From Notospermus geniculatus (lineage: Eukaryota; Nemertea; Pilidiophora; Heteronemertea; Lineidae), in contig NMRB01000242.1 in assembly GCA_002633025.1 (NCBI GenBank), positions 281,093 through 345,092 on the forward strand: a stretch of 64,000 bases of DNA, read 5' to 3'. Under the pieces are notes generated by a model that worked only from the letters and a program-made list of their open reading frames with translations, ran no database searches and had not been told where the DNA came from. Each line of letters opens with the position of its first letter. Within the stretch, counting starts at the first letter, position 1. Of this stretch, positions 22,609-35,900 are shown in pieces. The translations under genes and the position numbers were made by a program.

Positions 22609-23250
22609 TATCATTTCTGGTATAGAATGAATGAACTGTACACCACCTTTGCAGCCCAAAGTGGAGCCATATTTCTAAGTACACACAGGTTAACCCCTCT
22701 TGTAAGGGCACACTTGGGATTGACGAAAGGTGTCCACTAGTGAGAGTTGTTCTGATTACAGAGGTCAAGATGATGAGAAATGCCAACATNAGCATGATCG
22801 ACTACAAGTATATGAGAAGGATTTTGACACACACCCTGCAAATATCTTTAGTGTGAAGTGAAGGACAACAATGAGGTTATGTTATCGCATTCCGAGTACA
22901 GTCAGCACACTAGTGTTGAGTCTTGAACAATAAGCATCAATATTTAGCACATATTCTTTGGCACATTCAGCATACGACTTTTGAAAACCGCGTTTCCAAT
23001 ACACTGCCACTAGCAGCTCTGCATTCCCATGGTAAAAGGCAGCATCGTATGAACCCTTTAAAATCGGAGGCCAGACCTGCTAGGGAGCTGAGCTGGACTT
23101 TCTGAAAGCAACAATACCTGAGCAATGTGCGTAAAACTATCCGGAGTAATTGCAACCCTATTCACCACAGATCAAGGAACAAGCATCCACACCTTCTTGG
23201 TAAAACATGAATACTTTGTGACCATTATCAATGGTGAATAGGTTTATTAA

Positions 23251-23529
23251 AGGACCACAGTATTGCTTCCCAATCCTGCGTTACACGTACCCGCGTTAAG
23301 GGGGAGACCTCTATTAACGACTTGGTAAACTACCGCATGCAACTAGTCTCGCGCAGCCAGCCGTTTCGTTCCGCAGTACTGCTACACAAACTTGTTCGAT
23401 CCAAGCGGCTGGGTGACCGAGACTGTAATCATACATTCTCCAACACTGGGGCGAAAGGCTTAACTACAGTATTGGAGCATGGTGCCGGTGGCGCCGGCTG
23501 TCGTCAGAAAGATGCAATACAGTGGTCCT
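23251..23529. mobile_element. TTAA-flanked MITE, CACAGTATTG family, copy 2
   Basis: Ends AGGACCACAGTATTGC and GCAATACAGTGGTCCT, with TTAA at 23247-23250 and 23530-23533. Same family as 5965-6237. It lies in the probable 3' UTR of the GRAF-like gene and overlaps a candidate polyadenylation signal. Confidence 0.85.
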
Positions 23530-23812
23530 TTAAAGAGTATGACCATCACAATTTTCACAGAACATGCTTTACAGGATTGTTTTCACTTAAAGGAGCTGGG
23601 TACATACACATATCTTTGAGACAGTTCAAACTGATCATCATCAACACAAGACTCAGAATAAACACAAATATCCCAATACGTCTGCGCTATCGAGGAAGGT
23701 TACTAAAACTGTGGAACACGAAAAACACATTGCAGCAGTTATGCAACGAGTCGTGAAACGAGCATTGTCCCTGAGAATAACATCCACACCGGGTGAATCC
23801 AGGCACTCTCCA

Positions 23813-23904
23813 TCAGTTTAAGTATTCCACATAGTTGGCAGGTATTAAGCCGGTCTTTCCGTTTAAAGTCCCTTCCAGCCAGCCGACTTCACGGCTTTGT
23901 TTCA
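23813..23904 (-). CDS. ARHGAP26: GRAF-like last coding exon, C-terminal half of SH3
   Basis: The exon reads [20 protein letters not shown] and ends [10 protein letters not shown] before TGA (23813-23815). The acceptor is ctcttttcag. These are the RT-loop-distal and ALYDY-partner segments of a GRAF SH3 domain. Confidence 0.93.
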
Positions 23905-26900
23905 CTGAAAAGAGACAGGAGAATACAGTATATGGGACCACACGACAGGATCGGTCAGATTCACAAGGGCCACTTGAGCTCAAACGAAGGCTTAAACACT
24001 AGTTATTCAGTGGCAGGACTGGCATAAGTTCCTACATGTTCACCGAACATTCAGGGTACCGTACCGGGCAAATGATCTTGTTGCTGCCGCAGCGAAACAA
24101 CAGGACTTTGTGGACCACCAGAATGGCATAAGCCAGCAGGTGATACCAAAGTCTGCGTCAAAGTCATCGCAAACCTTGGAGCAAAACACCAGTAACTCGG
24201 GTTCATTTTTAATCACACCTAGAAACAGTCAGTCGATTTATCCACCAATAAACAAAGTATAAAGGTGGGTGTACTCATCTGTTGTCGCAATGACACACAA
24301 CATGATTCAAGTTAGCCATCTCAGATAAGAGACAAGAGATGCAATGTCCTTTCAAAGCGCTGCGTGAAGAGAGTGGTCAGGGTCATTTGTGGAAGGCAGC
24401 GGCTGAGAGCGAACATCCTTTCAGAGCACTGCATGAGGACACTCATCGGGACCGCTTCTGTATGATGGAACCGACGTCACACAGTCAAAGTGTAAAGCCA
24501 GCTTTAGACTGAGGGAATGAGAAAATGAGGAGGAAGGCAGAGAAGCAAACATAACAAGAGGGTTAATCCCGGCAAGCAAGCAAAACTTACCGTTGTAAAT
24601 GATCTGATTGGGTTCAAAAGATAACTCAGTATCGTTCTCAGCCTCGCATGCATACAGTGTTCGAACTTTGCGACTGAAACAAGAAACACATGTGGGTTAA
24701 GCAAAATATGAAGCTAGGTGTTCTGGGAGATGAAAATTGTGATAAAGTAAAGATGATATACAACATTTCTGCCCTTTGATGGTGGAAGGCAATATCTCCA
24801 TCAAACAAGATCAGGGGGAGTGTGGGCATTTGGTATACTAGCCACACTTTACACGGCTGTGTACTGAATGGTACAGTACAGTGCTCTTACTTCATTCAAT
24901 CATGTTCCCACTGATGAGATACGACCTTTTACCATTTCAGGGCAGATTTGACAACATGAAAAGATCACAATGTTGGACGACATAGATAGCATCCACTTGA
25001 GGCAAAATTCCATGCCTTACGAAACACCTAGACTGAAATCAGAATTCATCAGAGAATACATTGGCCAAAAGAAGACAGAAATACAAAGGAGAGACATTTT
25101 ATGATTGAGTTGAACTGTTTGAGGTAAAGTCACCAGCAGCTATGAAGCAGCGTAACTCATGTGTTAGAAGAGGCTTCAGTAATTGTTAATCATCAGCTGG
25201 GGAGACAGCAGTTAGGCCTCTCAGCCAGGTTTTGGGCTGGTACATGTAGGAATCGCCACTGTGTCATCAATATGTAGTAAGGTCCTCCATTATGTTTAGA
25301 GAGATAAAAAGTTTTCTAACAGTGATGCAAAGCTTGTCTTCAATAGAGAGCAGGAAAGGATGATGGGATATTTCTGGCTTTATTAGCTATGCCTATGGAC
25401 GGAAGCAGGAGCTGTCACCCTAAACCTGGTAACACATGGAGAAGGAAGAGGAATCATGTTAAAATCCCACCACAGCAGTAGATAGTCTGCCGTATAGCAC
25501 TGGGAAACAAACAATTTGTTTGGTACTTCCAGACTCTGATAACAGCATTGAAATCTAATACCAAACGAGTGATTTTGTAACTTTTGGAGATGTTAAAAGC
25601 GTTGCAGGACAGCTCTACATACCATCTTTGGTTATAACTGCTTGATGTGCTGGAAATACTACTTGTGGAGCTTCTGGAAGAAACCATAGGGTACATAAGC
25701 TGGGTGCATATACAGGCTGGTGGGGGGCATGCAGGTTAGGGAAGCGGGTGGTTAGACATGCGGAACTATCACTGTTCTAGCGCTAAAACAACTATTATTG
25801 CACAATGATCACACTCAAATCTATCGCACCCATCTGACTGTGGTAAAATAGCCCAAGGCTACAGATTGCCTGGGGTGTATGCAGGTGTAGTGCTGTGAGG
25901 CGTGCATCAACAGCATCAAGCATGCACGTGTCTACATTCTATAGTTAATATTCCACATAGAATATCCTCAATGGAATTGTTACTCTGCAAACATTAGTTA
26001 GAATGCAAATGGTTATATGAAGCTATTACAATTCTAAGATGGTCTGAAAATGTGTTCTGGATGATGTGTGAAACCTTTTAACCCCTTGGGGCCGGATGAC
26101 GATATATGCGGCTTTGGCCTGTAGCACACACCCTTGTGCATTCAAACGGACATAGAATCGTAACCAGTGGACCAATTGATGATCTCTTTGCATATTTTTT
26201 AATGCGAGACTACCCCCCCCNTCACAACTTGCATCTTCGGCTCTGATCTGTTTCTCTCACAGACATTTTAGAACAAGCAGACCTGCATGAGGTCGTGGCC
26301 CATTTAGTTGCCTCCAGAATGAGTGCCTTGTCACCAGTTTTGGTTGAAAATTGTGGGAGCTAGGCGCATTTTTGTAGAGGCGTCAGAAATTCATGTTATG
26401 AAATGTACATTTTTCAACTTCATCCCGGCCCCAAGGGGTTAAAGAGCCATCTAAAAGAACCGTTTTTTACACTGTACTTGAAAACGTTGCAAAAAGTATC
26501 ACAAAATGATATTGATGTAATTGTACAAGTGATGGAAAGGAAGAAATGAGTGAGGAAGAAGGCCTTATGATGAATAAACAGGTACAAAGGGACTGACATG
26601 TATATGTATTGTATAACAAATAGAAAATTCTTAATCAAATACACAATACGAGGCTAAACCAACACTAAAGACGTTTGTGTGTGCAATCAGTGACACTGAA
26701 GCTCTCTCTTGCGCATCTTGATCAACTGCAGCATGTAGCGTAAAACTTTACCACTCTACTGATAGATGGAGCCACTGCATCACAGGCCTAGTTGTTCCAA
26801 CTACCATTAGGGCTGGTTCATACTCTGTCCGGATTTTACGCCGACTATGATCAATTTTTCAATGTGTGTGCACATTCACGCCTTGGAAACCTGCGATCAG

Positions 26901-29900
26901 TTTCATGCACTTGACGGTCTGCGAGCAAGTATGAACCAGCCCTTAGGCCTACCCTGGCAGCATCTCCTTCAGTCAGACACTTTAGACTTAACCAAGATAA
27001 AGTCAAAGCTAGGCAGTCCAGTCCGATTTCTTTCACAGGTGAATCAACAGGGTCTGACGGCACCACCTGGTGTTAGCTTGCTCAACAAGCTTCCTTTCAG
27101 GGCTCTCAAACAATATAGCAAGTGCTACACATGTATTTTACCGGTACACTACATATGTATACTACCATGCTGCATGACCATCAATATACTGTTCAACCTT
27201 TTGAGGACAGTTGAGAAAATCGCAGTCGTTATTGGCACCAAAAATAAATGTTATTGATGACACCAAAAATAGATAGGTGAGCTCGCTTATCTATTTTTGA
27301 TGACACTCAGGTACAAGAACTTCTCAACAGGTGGGTGGGGTGGTAGTGTGTGCGTGTGTGTGTGTGTGTGTGGGGGGGGGGGGGGGGTTNNNNNNNNNNG
27401 CTTGATTTTCATGGCAATTTTCTCAACCTGAAGTCCTTCCAAAAGGTTGACAAGCACTCAACACAGTGTAGAAAATACATCAAATGATTCAAAAATAAAC
27501 CAGTGAAAATGAAGTCTACTTTATACCATGCGATATTGAACAACACACCAAAAGGACACTAGTTGAGTTCACATCAGGGTCAAGGGCACAGATTTTCAAC
27601 AGGTTTAATAAATCCACCACTTTTATTTTCTACTTCACCACAAGTATAGAATGTCTGAGAGTGTCAATGCTAGTACCGTACTCAACTTTTTCTTAAGATT
27701 TGGCAACTATCCTTCCATCTCAGAACTATTCAGACTGTAAAAGGCATTCACAAGACTTGCACAGAAAATCATCAGATATTCCACTTCAAATCGAGAACTG
27801 AGTTCACAATTTTATGATTCTAGTGGACCCCTTACTGTCAAAATAAAACTAGAATTTCAAAATAAGGGACGAAAGTAATAATAAAGAATAAAACATCAAA
27901 TATGCACAAACTCTATTTCTCATCTTACTTCATAGAAGACACAGAATCACGATCATGAGATTTTCGCTTCCTAAAACCAAATGTTCTGCAAATAACCACA
28001 TGAGTTTGATGTTACAAAGATATCAGAATAAACTCCTTAGGGAGAAACATTTATTTCCTACAGTTCTAACGATTTCGGTTGGAGAATGCTGAAGTTTTGA
28101 TCATGTACTGTGAAGACCATAATATTCCGTCAATTCTGAAGGAGGAATGTATCCCTTGCACACAACTGTTTTCAGAGAGCGATGGTATTTCTGTGGGGGG
28201 CATTGTCTAACACAGAATAACACCAAAACTTACTTCGCATGCTTCTTGGAATCACTAGAGGACGAGAAAATCACCACCACACTGAGTATCACAGTAAAAA
28301 CACTCATTTCTCACCCCATGCATCCTGAGCTCAGTGCTTCCTAGTGCTCACTCCCTTAACCCTTAGAGTGCCGTTACCAAGTATACTCGGTGCGACAATT
28401 CTCTTTTTTAGGATCGTTACCGAGTATACTCGGAAAAGGCCATAAATTAAAATTTCAAAACACATGCATTTTTGGCAATTTTTTTTTCGAAAAAAATTTT
28501 TTTGCACAAAAAACCCAGTCACAGGGGGAGGGAAAGTTGAAAACCCGGCGCTCTAAGGGTTAAGTCAGCAGCACACCAGGCGATATTGCAAGTGATCTGA
28601 TCACCATGGATAAAACTCCGCTGATGACTGAAGGCGTGCACTGGACAGCGATGCATGAAATCTTCTCACCAGTATTAATGCTCGCCCAATGTCAAACAAT
28701 ACCAAAACTGATATCGCCTAGGCTGCGGTGGCTGGCGATAAGATCGGTGGCGTGTAGATCGCTTGCGATATTGCATGGTGTGCTGCTGGCTTAGTCACAC
28801 ACAAGAGAGCGAGCTCTAGTATTGTAGGCCTACCATGTGTTGATCACCCACTGGGAAATCACTGTCTCAAGTGAGATTCCAAAGTCACCATCACTTAAAA
28901 CTTTTTATTTTCATCATTATCTACAATATGTATGAATCGAGGACATCTGTTCACAGGTCATGAGTATCCGTGAATGGCCCCAAGAAATCAGAGCCATATT
29001 TTCCACCACAGCCTGTCTCCACCACCTCCAGGATTTGAACCACCTCCTCCAAGCTGCCTTCTCAAGACTTGAAACACCTTCACAACACAAGTCTTCATGT
29101 TTTCTCTTATACTTACATAGTCTCAGCTTTGTTCGGCGTTCCTCCATGGCTGGGTCCCGGCACTTCGTATGCTGAGGATCGACTTGCTGCAAGAGAGGAA
29201 GAGAATAATGGTACACGTCCAGTATAACAGTCCTTGAGAAGGGCATAAGGTACAGAATGCTCCAATGAGTTGAGTATACACAACTTAACAGTGGCCAATG
29301 CCAACGAGTAGTAATATCACTTGAGTGATACTCTGGGATCTCTTCTACATAGCGCCTGAGGAAGACCCCGATTGGGGTCGAAAATTTGCGAAATATTCGG
29401 AGACGACTTTCTGATTTATTGTACTTGAGTGGTGGAAGGAGACATAGGCATAATTATGAACGGTGGAAGGAGACATAGGCATATTATGAACCTAATGACT
29501 GGCCAGTGCAGGGGTGAACTGCAGACCCTTGATCTCATGCTGATTTGACATCATTTTGATGACATGCGAATACCCTGCCAGCCGCATAATGCATTTGTGG
29601 AGGCACAGCGGAATTTTTCTCTCACTAAAGCAATAGGAACTGTCAGTGAGTTGACCAATAGGTGTCACTATGGCCCAATTCAATGCATGTAGCGGACACA
29701 TTCATTCTTGATCGAGCACCAATCACATGGATTTTCCTGTGTATTGGTCCGCTAGACTGGTCCCCTGCCGTATCGCTCCGTTCCTCCACTACTACGACAG
29801 GCCGCGTCCGCCATGTTTGCCTGTTTTCTGACACACGTATGCAAATTAGCAATAAAGACTTTCAACGTTGCGGGGAGTCTCTAAAAATAGATATGACTCA

Positions 29901-32900
29901 TGGCGCGACCGTTGATGACGTTTGGCTGACCAATCACATGCCGAGTTGGCGTTCAAAATGCCTGTCGTAGTAGTGAAGCGAGAACTACGACAGGGGACCA
30001 GTCTATTGGTCCGCTAGAACTTTGCTGCCATCTTTTGGCAATACACGCGGCTGACTGCTCCTATTCACAAAGATCCCTCTGTTGGGAAGGAGTTTACACA
30101 CCCCACGACATTGGTAATACAAGTTTGAGTACAAAAACAAACACGTATTCTATTACAGTTTATGACATCATGGAAATCAATGATTATTTAAATTTGTCAG
30201 ATTTGACTTTCAACTGGTCCTATAAAGGCTGTTATGTTACATAATCATTAGGAATTAGGCTATTACTTAGACTCGGATTAACAATCTGAACTCAAACGAG
30301 CCAATCAAAGCACAAGCATAAGCAATACCGGTAATTTGCATGCATTTTTGCTTTTAGCGTCCATTACTTTCTTGATTTTCCAAGTTTGAAGCTGTTGAAG
30401 TCAAGGATTCTCAGATCTGGTCATGCACAGTTAGCAAACTTGGGTTATAAACAGAGTTTTGGGGTTCAGGAAAGCAAAATGTGCAGAACCGTAACAAAGG
30501 CTCAAAAGTGGTATCACTTTTGACTGTTATGATCAGAAGTGAACTCACAAACTGTCATCATTTCAAAGTTCTTGGTGATCGGTTAGAAAAAACAGTGTTA
30601 TCTGAATGCTACCCAGCATTTTGAGGGAAAACATAACACTCAGTGTGGCAATCATTAGCGTATATCAACAGTTAAGCAAAGGCTTCTAACTACAAAGCAA
30701 AATAAGGAGATATGCTAAATACCTGGACCAAAGTAGTTCATATTGTCTAGAATGTCTAGAAAAAACAATAATGTGGACGGATAAGAACTAAATTAGTGAA
30801 GCAATAAAACAAAATGAAGAAAAATTTGGGGCTACATTTGTGACTGTGTTGCGCTGACCCCCAAACAAACGATGATTCACAGTGACAAAAACCTAAAAGG
30901 TGAAGCAAAGACTCCGAAAAACTGGGATTGTACACAAAATTTGCAAAGAACAAAATCATGCTAAACTCATGATCGGAGCATGAATTCAGTTTTTTTGATC
31001 TCCCAAATATGGGCCCAATTTGAAGCATGCAAGATATGATGACAAAGGGGCTAAAAAGGAGACAAAACTCTTAAAGCACACTGTACCACTCATCGTGACG
31101 CAAGAAAAACACTTTGAGGGAAAAAAGCAGAATTTGGGATAAGTTTGGTCAAACTTTCTGTGGAAAATCTGCATTTGACTTTTCACACTCACTACCACAT
31201 TACCAGCTTGTTGATGGGAAACGTAGGATCTCCACTTTTCAGTGGGGTGATACTCAGTTGAAGTAAGAGCTTTATCTTGTACAGCCAAGTGCCCTTTGAG
31301 TAGAGTACAGCTCTTAGTTCAATCGAACATGCTCCCACTGGTAACAAGTTGAGAAACTGGCTTTTACCACTGGAGGCATCCTGAGAATATCAGAGGTTCT
31401 TCTTAGTGCTTGCTCGCTTTACTGCTGCACACTACATGGTTAGTATGCGGTGACGGGGGAAGTCAGCAAGAACCCCTGATTATCTCGGGCTGATTGGAGG
31501 GGAGCATACACATGCATGAATAACACAGACCCCAACCCCAATTGAATAATAAAAGAGAAATAACATCAATGACGGATTAAACACCAAATGGTGAGGACGG
31601 ATGTGAACAGATCGACAACAAAACTGACCTTTCTTTTTCCCAAAAGCTGTGATGCATTTATGGAGAAAAAGACATATTATTACAGGTATAAAACACATGT
31701 TGGTAAGTCTCACAAATCCAATGACTGACAGTCTTTAGTTTTCATTCTACAGTTTCCTTTCCAAGTATGAAACTTGCATATCAGTCTTTTTATAACCCAT
31801 TTGACAACGGTTTGTTTGTTGAACTCTCTTGATCCTCGATAAGCCTGCAGTTTCTCAGCATCCTCCGATATAGGCAATATCACACCTGGTGATCAGTGGG
31901 AGCACGGCAAAANGAAAAACTGGGATTGTACACAAAATTTGCAAAGAACAAAATCATGCTAAACTCATGATCGGAGCATGAATTCAGTTTTTTTGATCTC
32001 CCAAATATGGGCCCAATTTGAAGCATGCAAGATATGAGGACAAAGGGGCTAAAAAGGAGACAAAACTCTTAAAGCACACTGTACCACTCATCGTGACGCA
32101 AGAAAAACACTTTGAGGGAAAAAAGCAGAATTTGGGATAAGTTTGGTCAAACTTTCTGTGGAAAATCTGCATTTGACTTTTCACACTCACTACCACAACA
32201 TTACCAGCTTGTTGACGGGAAACGTAGGATCTCCACTTTTCAGTGGGGTGATACTCAGTTGAAGTAAGAGCTTTATCTTGTACAGCCAAGTGCCCTTTGA
32301 GTAGAGTACAGCTCTTAGTTCAATCGAACATGCTCCCACTGGTAACAAGTGGAGAAACTGGCTTTTACCACTGGAGGCATCCTGAGAATATCAGAGGTTC
32401 TTCTTAGTGCTTGCTCGCTTTACTGCTGCACACTACATGGTTAGTATGCGGTGACGGGGGTAGTCAGCAAGAACCCCTGATTATCTCGGGCTGATTGGAG
32501 GGGAGCATACACATACATGAATAACACAGACCCCAACCCCAATTGAATAATAAAAGAGAAATAACATCAATGACGGATTAAACACCAAATGGTGAGGACG
32601 GATGTGAACAGATCGACAACAAAACTGACCTTTCTTTTTCCCAAAAGCTGTGATGCATTTATGGAGAAAAAGACATATTATTACAGGTATAAAACACATG
32701 TTGGTAAGTCTCACAAATCCAATGACTGACAGTCTTTAGTTTTCATTCTACAGTTTCCTTTCCAAGTATGAAACTTGCATATCAGTCTTTTTATAACCCA
32801 TTTGACAACGGTTTGTTTGTTGAACTCTCTTGATCCTCGATAAGCCTGCAGTTTCTCAGCATCCTCCGATATAGGTAATATCACACCTGGTGATCAGTGG

Positions 32901-35900
32901 GAGCACGGCAAAAAGAAGTAAGAGCTTCATACTGTACGAACACGTACACTCTAGCATGTAGCACAGCTCTTACTTGAATTGACCTTGTTGCCACTGATCA
33001 TAAGCTGAGATACTGACTTACCATTGGAAGGCAGACATGCACCCGATGTGTACATTGCTATCCATTTTCAGGGAAATACGAATACATCCTATTGTAGTTC
33101 TGCTATATTTTTGCAATACATACTGTGCTCCATCTACATCTTTCACGGCAATGTCAATGACTTGCAGGAACTCCATCCTCCAACCACACGGCTTTGGTAT
33201 CGCTCCTCTTCATACCCTCGCACGCCCTCGCGAGCGTATGAAGAGGCCGGGAGCGAGACCAAAGCCCTTCGATGGGAGGATGCAGAAACTCAGAACCTCT
33301 CTATGAAATGTATATACATTTACATGCAAGTATTCACTGTAATGACCTGGTTAACATGCAACAGACTCATTTGCTAGACTGACACATGACAATTTTCTCA
33401 AACAGGAGATTTCTATCATGTCTATGAAAAACCTCAACATCTCGTGATGTATATTGAACTAGATTAAGAGTACAACATGGATGAACTTTCTACCACATCT
33501 ACAGAACTTACAATAACTAGCATGTTTAGTGTGAATCATGTTACATGTATGAATTGTCTCTCTAACAGAAACTATCCTGAAGGGAAATATCAAGGCAAAC
33601 TACAAGCTAAGCAGAAATAAACAGCATCAAGCGTATACCAGACTAACAGTGACGCCCACACATTGGCTACGGTCTTTTTACAGGGGTTCTTTTGAGGTGC
33701 CAAGACCCACAAATTAGGAAGACACAAAGGAATCGAACCCCAAACCTCCCAATTATGAAGTGAATCTTGCATACACCCATTAGGCTCCAGTTCCATAGAG
33801 CTCACGTTGACACTTTTCACGCGCCACGCTTCACGTTTTCCTTTCGTTCCTCGATTCAGCGCACAACGAGACACACATTACCTGTCCTATGACATGCTTT
33901 CTCCGAGGAACGAAAGGAAAACGTGAAGCGTGGCGCGTGAAAAGTGTCAACGTGAACTCTATGGAAATGGAGCCTTACACAGTGCAGTGCACAAATGTGA
34001 AGGTGTGGTGACAGACAGGCAGGCCAAGTGACTATCTTTTGGCGCTGCTCCACATGTTTTTTCATGCATGCTGGCTCTATGGGCGAAACCACCATAGCAA
34101 GCTGTGGGCAGTCACGTGTGTCATTGGTCACAGCACACATGGTAAGGAAACTGACAATGGTACTTTGCCCTTCTAGAGCTCACCTTAGGCCACATAAAAA
34201 AAATCTTTAGTTTAGCATCAGCGCCCGCCTCGAATTTTCTCGCCGCCTCAAAAAAAATTTTTTTTGGAAAAATATTTTTTTTCAAAAAAAATACTTTTTT
34301 TCAAAAAAAAATTTTTTTCTTCAATTTTTTCTCGCATTATAATGTTCTCTGTCAAAAAGTGTGGTTTCTTGTCTACACATGCCTTTTCCAGGGTGACTCA
34401 GATATGTATTTTTTTGAATAAAAACCTTTTTCGAGTTAATACTAAGGATTTGTCTATTGTATGGTAAATGGTGCAATGCTTCCAAGCTCTCTTTCGATGA
34501 TCACAGTCCATTTCAGTATTTAAAAAAAAAAAAAAAACCCTCCTCCCTCCTCACTTTTTACAAGTTTGACTGATGCTAAACTAAAGATTTTTTTATGTGG
34601 CCTTATGTGGAGCAGAGCCTCAAGAAGTGCAGTTCGCTCAAGATATTAAGTGGAAAGATTACAAAGAAGTTGTGTGCCTTTTCACAGGGTTTACCACATT
34701 GGCTTTGGCTCAAGGGAGTGGGATGGCCAAGATGGTCAGATATCAAACTGGCCCTGCTCAGAGAGGACAGAAGGGAGGCAAACTTCTAACAAAATGTAGA
34801 ACCTGCACCTGGTCAATTCATGTATAATTTCCTGATTCTGAACTTCTGGAGACAGGACCAAGACATCAACTGACTGCCATGGTGCCATTACCCTTGGGGC
34901 CGATCAGCTGTGAGTAGTACTACCAGTAGACGAATGGTCACAATAAATAGCATGCTCAAGAAAACTCAATCTCTACTTTCCACAATTTCCACTTTCTTTA
35001 AACTAATCAAGGCACTCCCCTTTAGTACAGAGGCATACTACTTTATGACAAGCGAGTCTTCAGAATAACTTGGGGACGCCTGAAAATTCCCCTAACCACA
35101 AAACCTAACAGGGACTAACAGGGAACAAAATGCCAAAGCTATTTAAGCTAAAATAAAGAGTTAGCGTGAGAAAGCTCTTATATGTCCTGGGTCACCTGAA
35201 GCTCGAAAAATTTCATGAGAAGGGGACAACCAATGAAATCCACAGACCAGGGGGAAATAACTTTGTAATTCATTGGAAGAATGAACTACATGTATGTTGA
35301 GGTCAGGAGCAGTGGAAATGTCTGGCTGGTGAAGATGTTTGCCGAAAGTGGGTTAGTACTTCACAAATTGAGAGTTACCGATACATGAGTAGGTCGCTAA
35401 ATCACATGTCAGTCTTTCATGCTCCATCTCAGCATAATTTCAGAATACTCAGTTTAATCACTACTGATTATTGGTGAGTAAGACTGAAATATGACGTCAC
35501 CCAATCTGAGGCTGCCAAGTAACATAGAAATATATGATGACACCCATTCTGAGGCAACCAAGTAACTCTGAAATATTACATGTACAGTCACCCAATCTGA
35601 GGCAGCCAAGTAACACTAAAATATGTACATGTACAGTCACCCAATCTGAGGCAGCCAAGTAACACTAAAATATGTACACTCATGGTCATAAGTTTATGGA
35701 CACCAGTTTTTTTGTATTCTCGCAACAACAGTGCGGTGAAGAACAACCAAATTTTCACCAAGTATGGAGAATTTCGTTGGCTATGGAATGGTGATAATTT
35801 TGTTATCAAGGCTGGTTACATAATCAAGTTATTACATAATTTGGAGAGGCATCTTTTCCCGACTTTTTCATTTTATGAAGTTTTGTTTCTTTTTTAGTCT

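Larger units (their letters stand above)
20000..23812 (-). other. Downstream region of the GRAF-like gene, probable 3' UTR, no other gene seen
   Basis: An AT-rich stretch follows the GRAF stop codon on its strand. It holds a four-copy 43-bp minisatellite, a TTAA-flanked MITE and a single N at 22790. No plausible coding frame is visible. How far the transcript extends cannot be told from sequence. Confidence 0.4.
25674..29116 (-). other. GRAF-like intron with two MITEs and an N gap
   Basis: A 3.4-kb intron. It contains the TTAA-flanked elements 26082-26438 and 28360-28559, a foldback at 28565-28792, a GT microsatellite and poly-G run leading into Ns (27345-27399), and a single N at 26221. No coding is seen. 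Confidence 0.7.

Noticed and set aside
30756-32714. Repeated minus-strand frames of 77-101 codons in both 1-kb copies
   Set aside because: They recur only because the DNA is duplicated; no conserved-domain signature and no family recognised.
33655-33790. Possible tRNA gene on minus (ggttcgattcc B-box-like sequence near 33735)
   Set aside because: I could not find a matching A-box and cloverleaf; more likely a decayed SINE fragment.
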